A stretch of 63,808 nt of DNA from Acidobacteriota bacterium (GTDB taxonomy: Bacteria; Acidobacteriota; Blastocatellia; Pyrinomonadales; Pyrinomonadaceae), in contig JAFAVK010000001.1 of the NCBI GenBank assembly GCA_019242475.1, positions 1 to 63,808 of the forward strand, given 5' to 3'. The notes under the pieces were generated by a model that was given only the letters and a program-made list of their open reading frames with translations, made no database searches and had not been told where the DNA came from. Both the position numbers and the translations under genes were made by a program. Below, piece by piece: positions 63,688 to 63,808 of this stretch (the first letter of the stretch is position 1; each line of letters starts with the position of its first letter).

Positions 63688-63808
63688 TCAGGCTGGTTGT
63701 AGCTTGAAGGGTTCTTTGAAGAAGTGCCAGAGCTTCCGCAGGTTGAAGCCGCAGCCCGTCAGCAACGCGTTGATGCGGTCGCCCTCCTGACCGAGCAAGT
63801 GGTTACGT
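63688..63808 (-). mobile_element. 3' end of an IS5-like transposase gene (runs off the window)
   Basis: Minus-strand frame ends RNHLLGQEGDRINALLTGCG, FNLRKLWHFFKEPF, then a TGA, the typical C terminus of IS5-family transposases (RNxLkGxxGDxiNalL followed by NlrkLl). Only about 39 codons lie in the window, so completeness cannot be judged. It begins six bases after the tniQ stop, so the IS has landed directly behind the Tn7-like genes. Confidence 0.8.

Overview
The window comes from the chromosome of a high-GC Gram-negative bacterium. It encodes a TolC-type outer-membrane protein, a WaaE-like LPS-core type glycosyltransferase and a PilD prepilin peptidase. The style of the housekeeping part (gap-pgk-tpi-secG, paired M16 peptidases, UbiD, a SufU-type suf operon, long intergenic hairpins) suggests Acidobacteriota, possibly Blastocatellia. 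That placement is an impression from gene content and has not been tested by phylogeny.

Bases 1-40,630 look like a stable core chromosome. The order is: a glycolytic operon gap-pgk-tpiA-secG (minus strand); a TolC-like exporter; a glycosyltransferase; a PBP4-type carboxypeptidase; a prepilin peptidase; a NtrB-like histidine kinase; a UbiD decarboxylase; an inactive/active M16 peptidase pair; an FHA-transmembrane-trypsin protein; a GT39 membrane glycosyltransferase; a three-gene run of a secreted protein, an alkaline-phosphatase-superfamily phosphodiesterase and a flippase/FtsX fusion; and a secreted Xaa-Pro aminopeptidase. Then comes a tight minus-strand operon of N-acylamino-acid racemase (OSBS/NSAR), M20 deacylase, GNAT transferase, gamma-glutamyltranspeptidase and a HicAB pair. 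Together the GNAT, racemase and deacylase fit the known D- to L-amino-acid conversion route through N-succinyl intermediates. Last is the iron-sulfur operon rrf2-sufB-(hicB-hicA)-sufC-sufD-sufS-sufU, with a second HicAB pair embedded in it. Many gene ends in this part carry very long near-perfect hairpins built from short tandem words.

From about 40.7 kb to the end the composition becomes visibly more AT-rich and the genes are accessory. A small DUF2188 protein precedes a 1018-residue protein in which a caspase-like (C14) protease is fused to a Ski2-like superfamily 2 helicase, followed by a small, apparently truncated partner. Facing it is a three-gene operon of a SNF2/DUF3883 helicase, a DUF1156 DNA methylase and a DUF499 ATPase, a combination typical of phage-defence islands. 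Next come small genes of unknown function, two XRE regulators and a degraded gene copy. A Tn7-like transposition module (tnsA, tnsB, tnsC, tniQ) follows, ended by the 3' part of an IS5-like transposase. The island is best read as a defence and mobility hotspot. The caspase-helicase is its most unusual component.

No rRNA, tRNA or CRISPR array was recognised.
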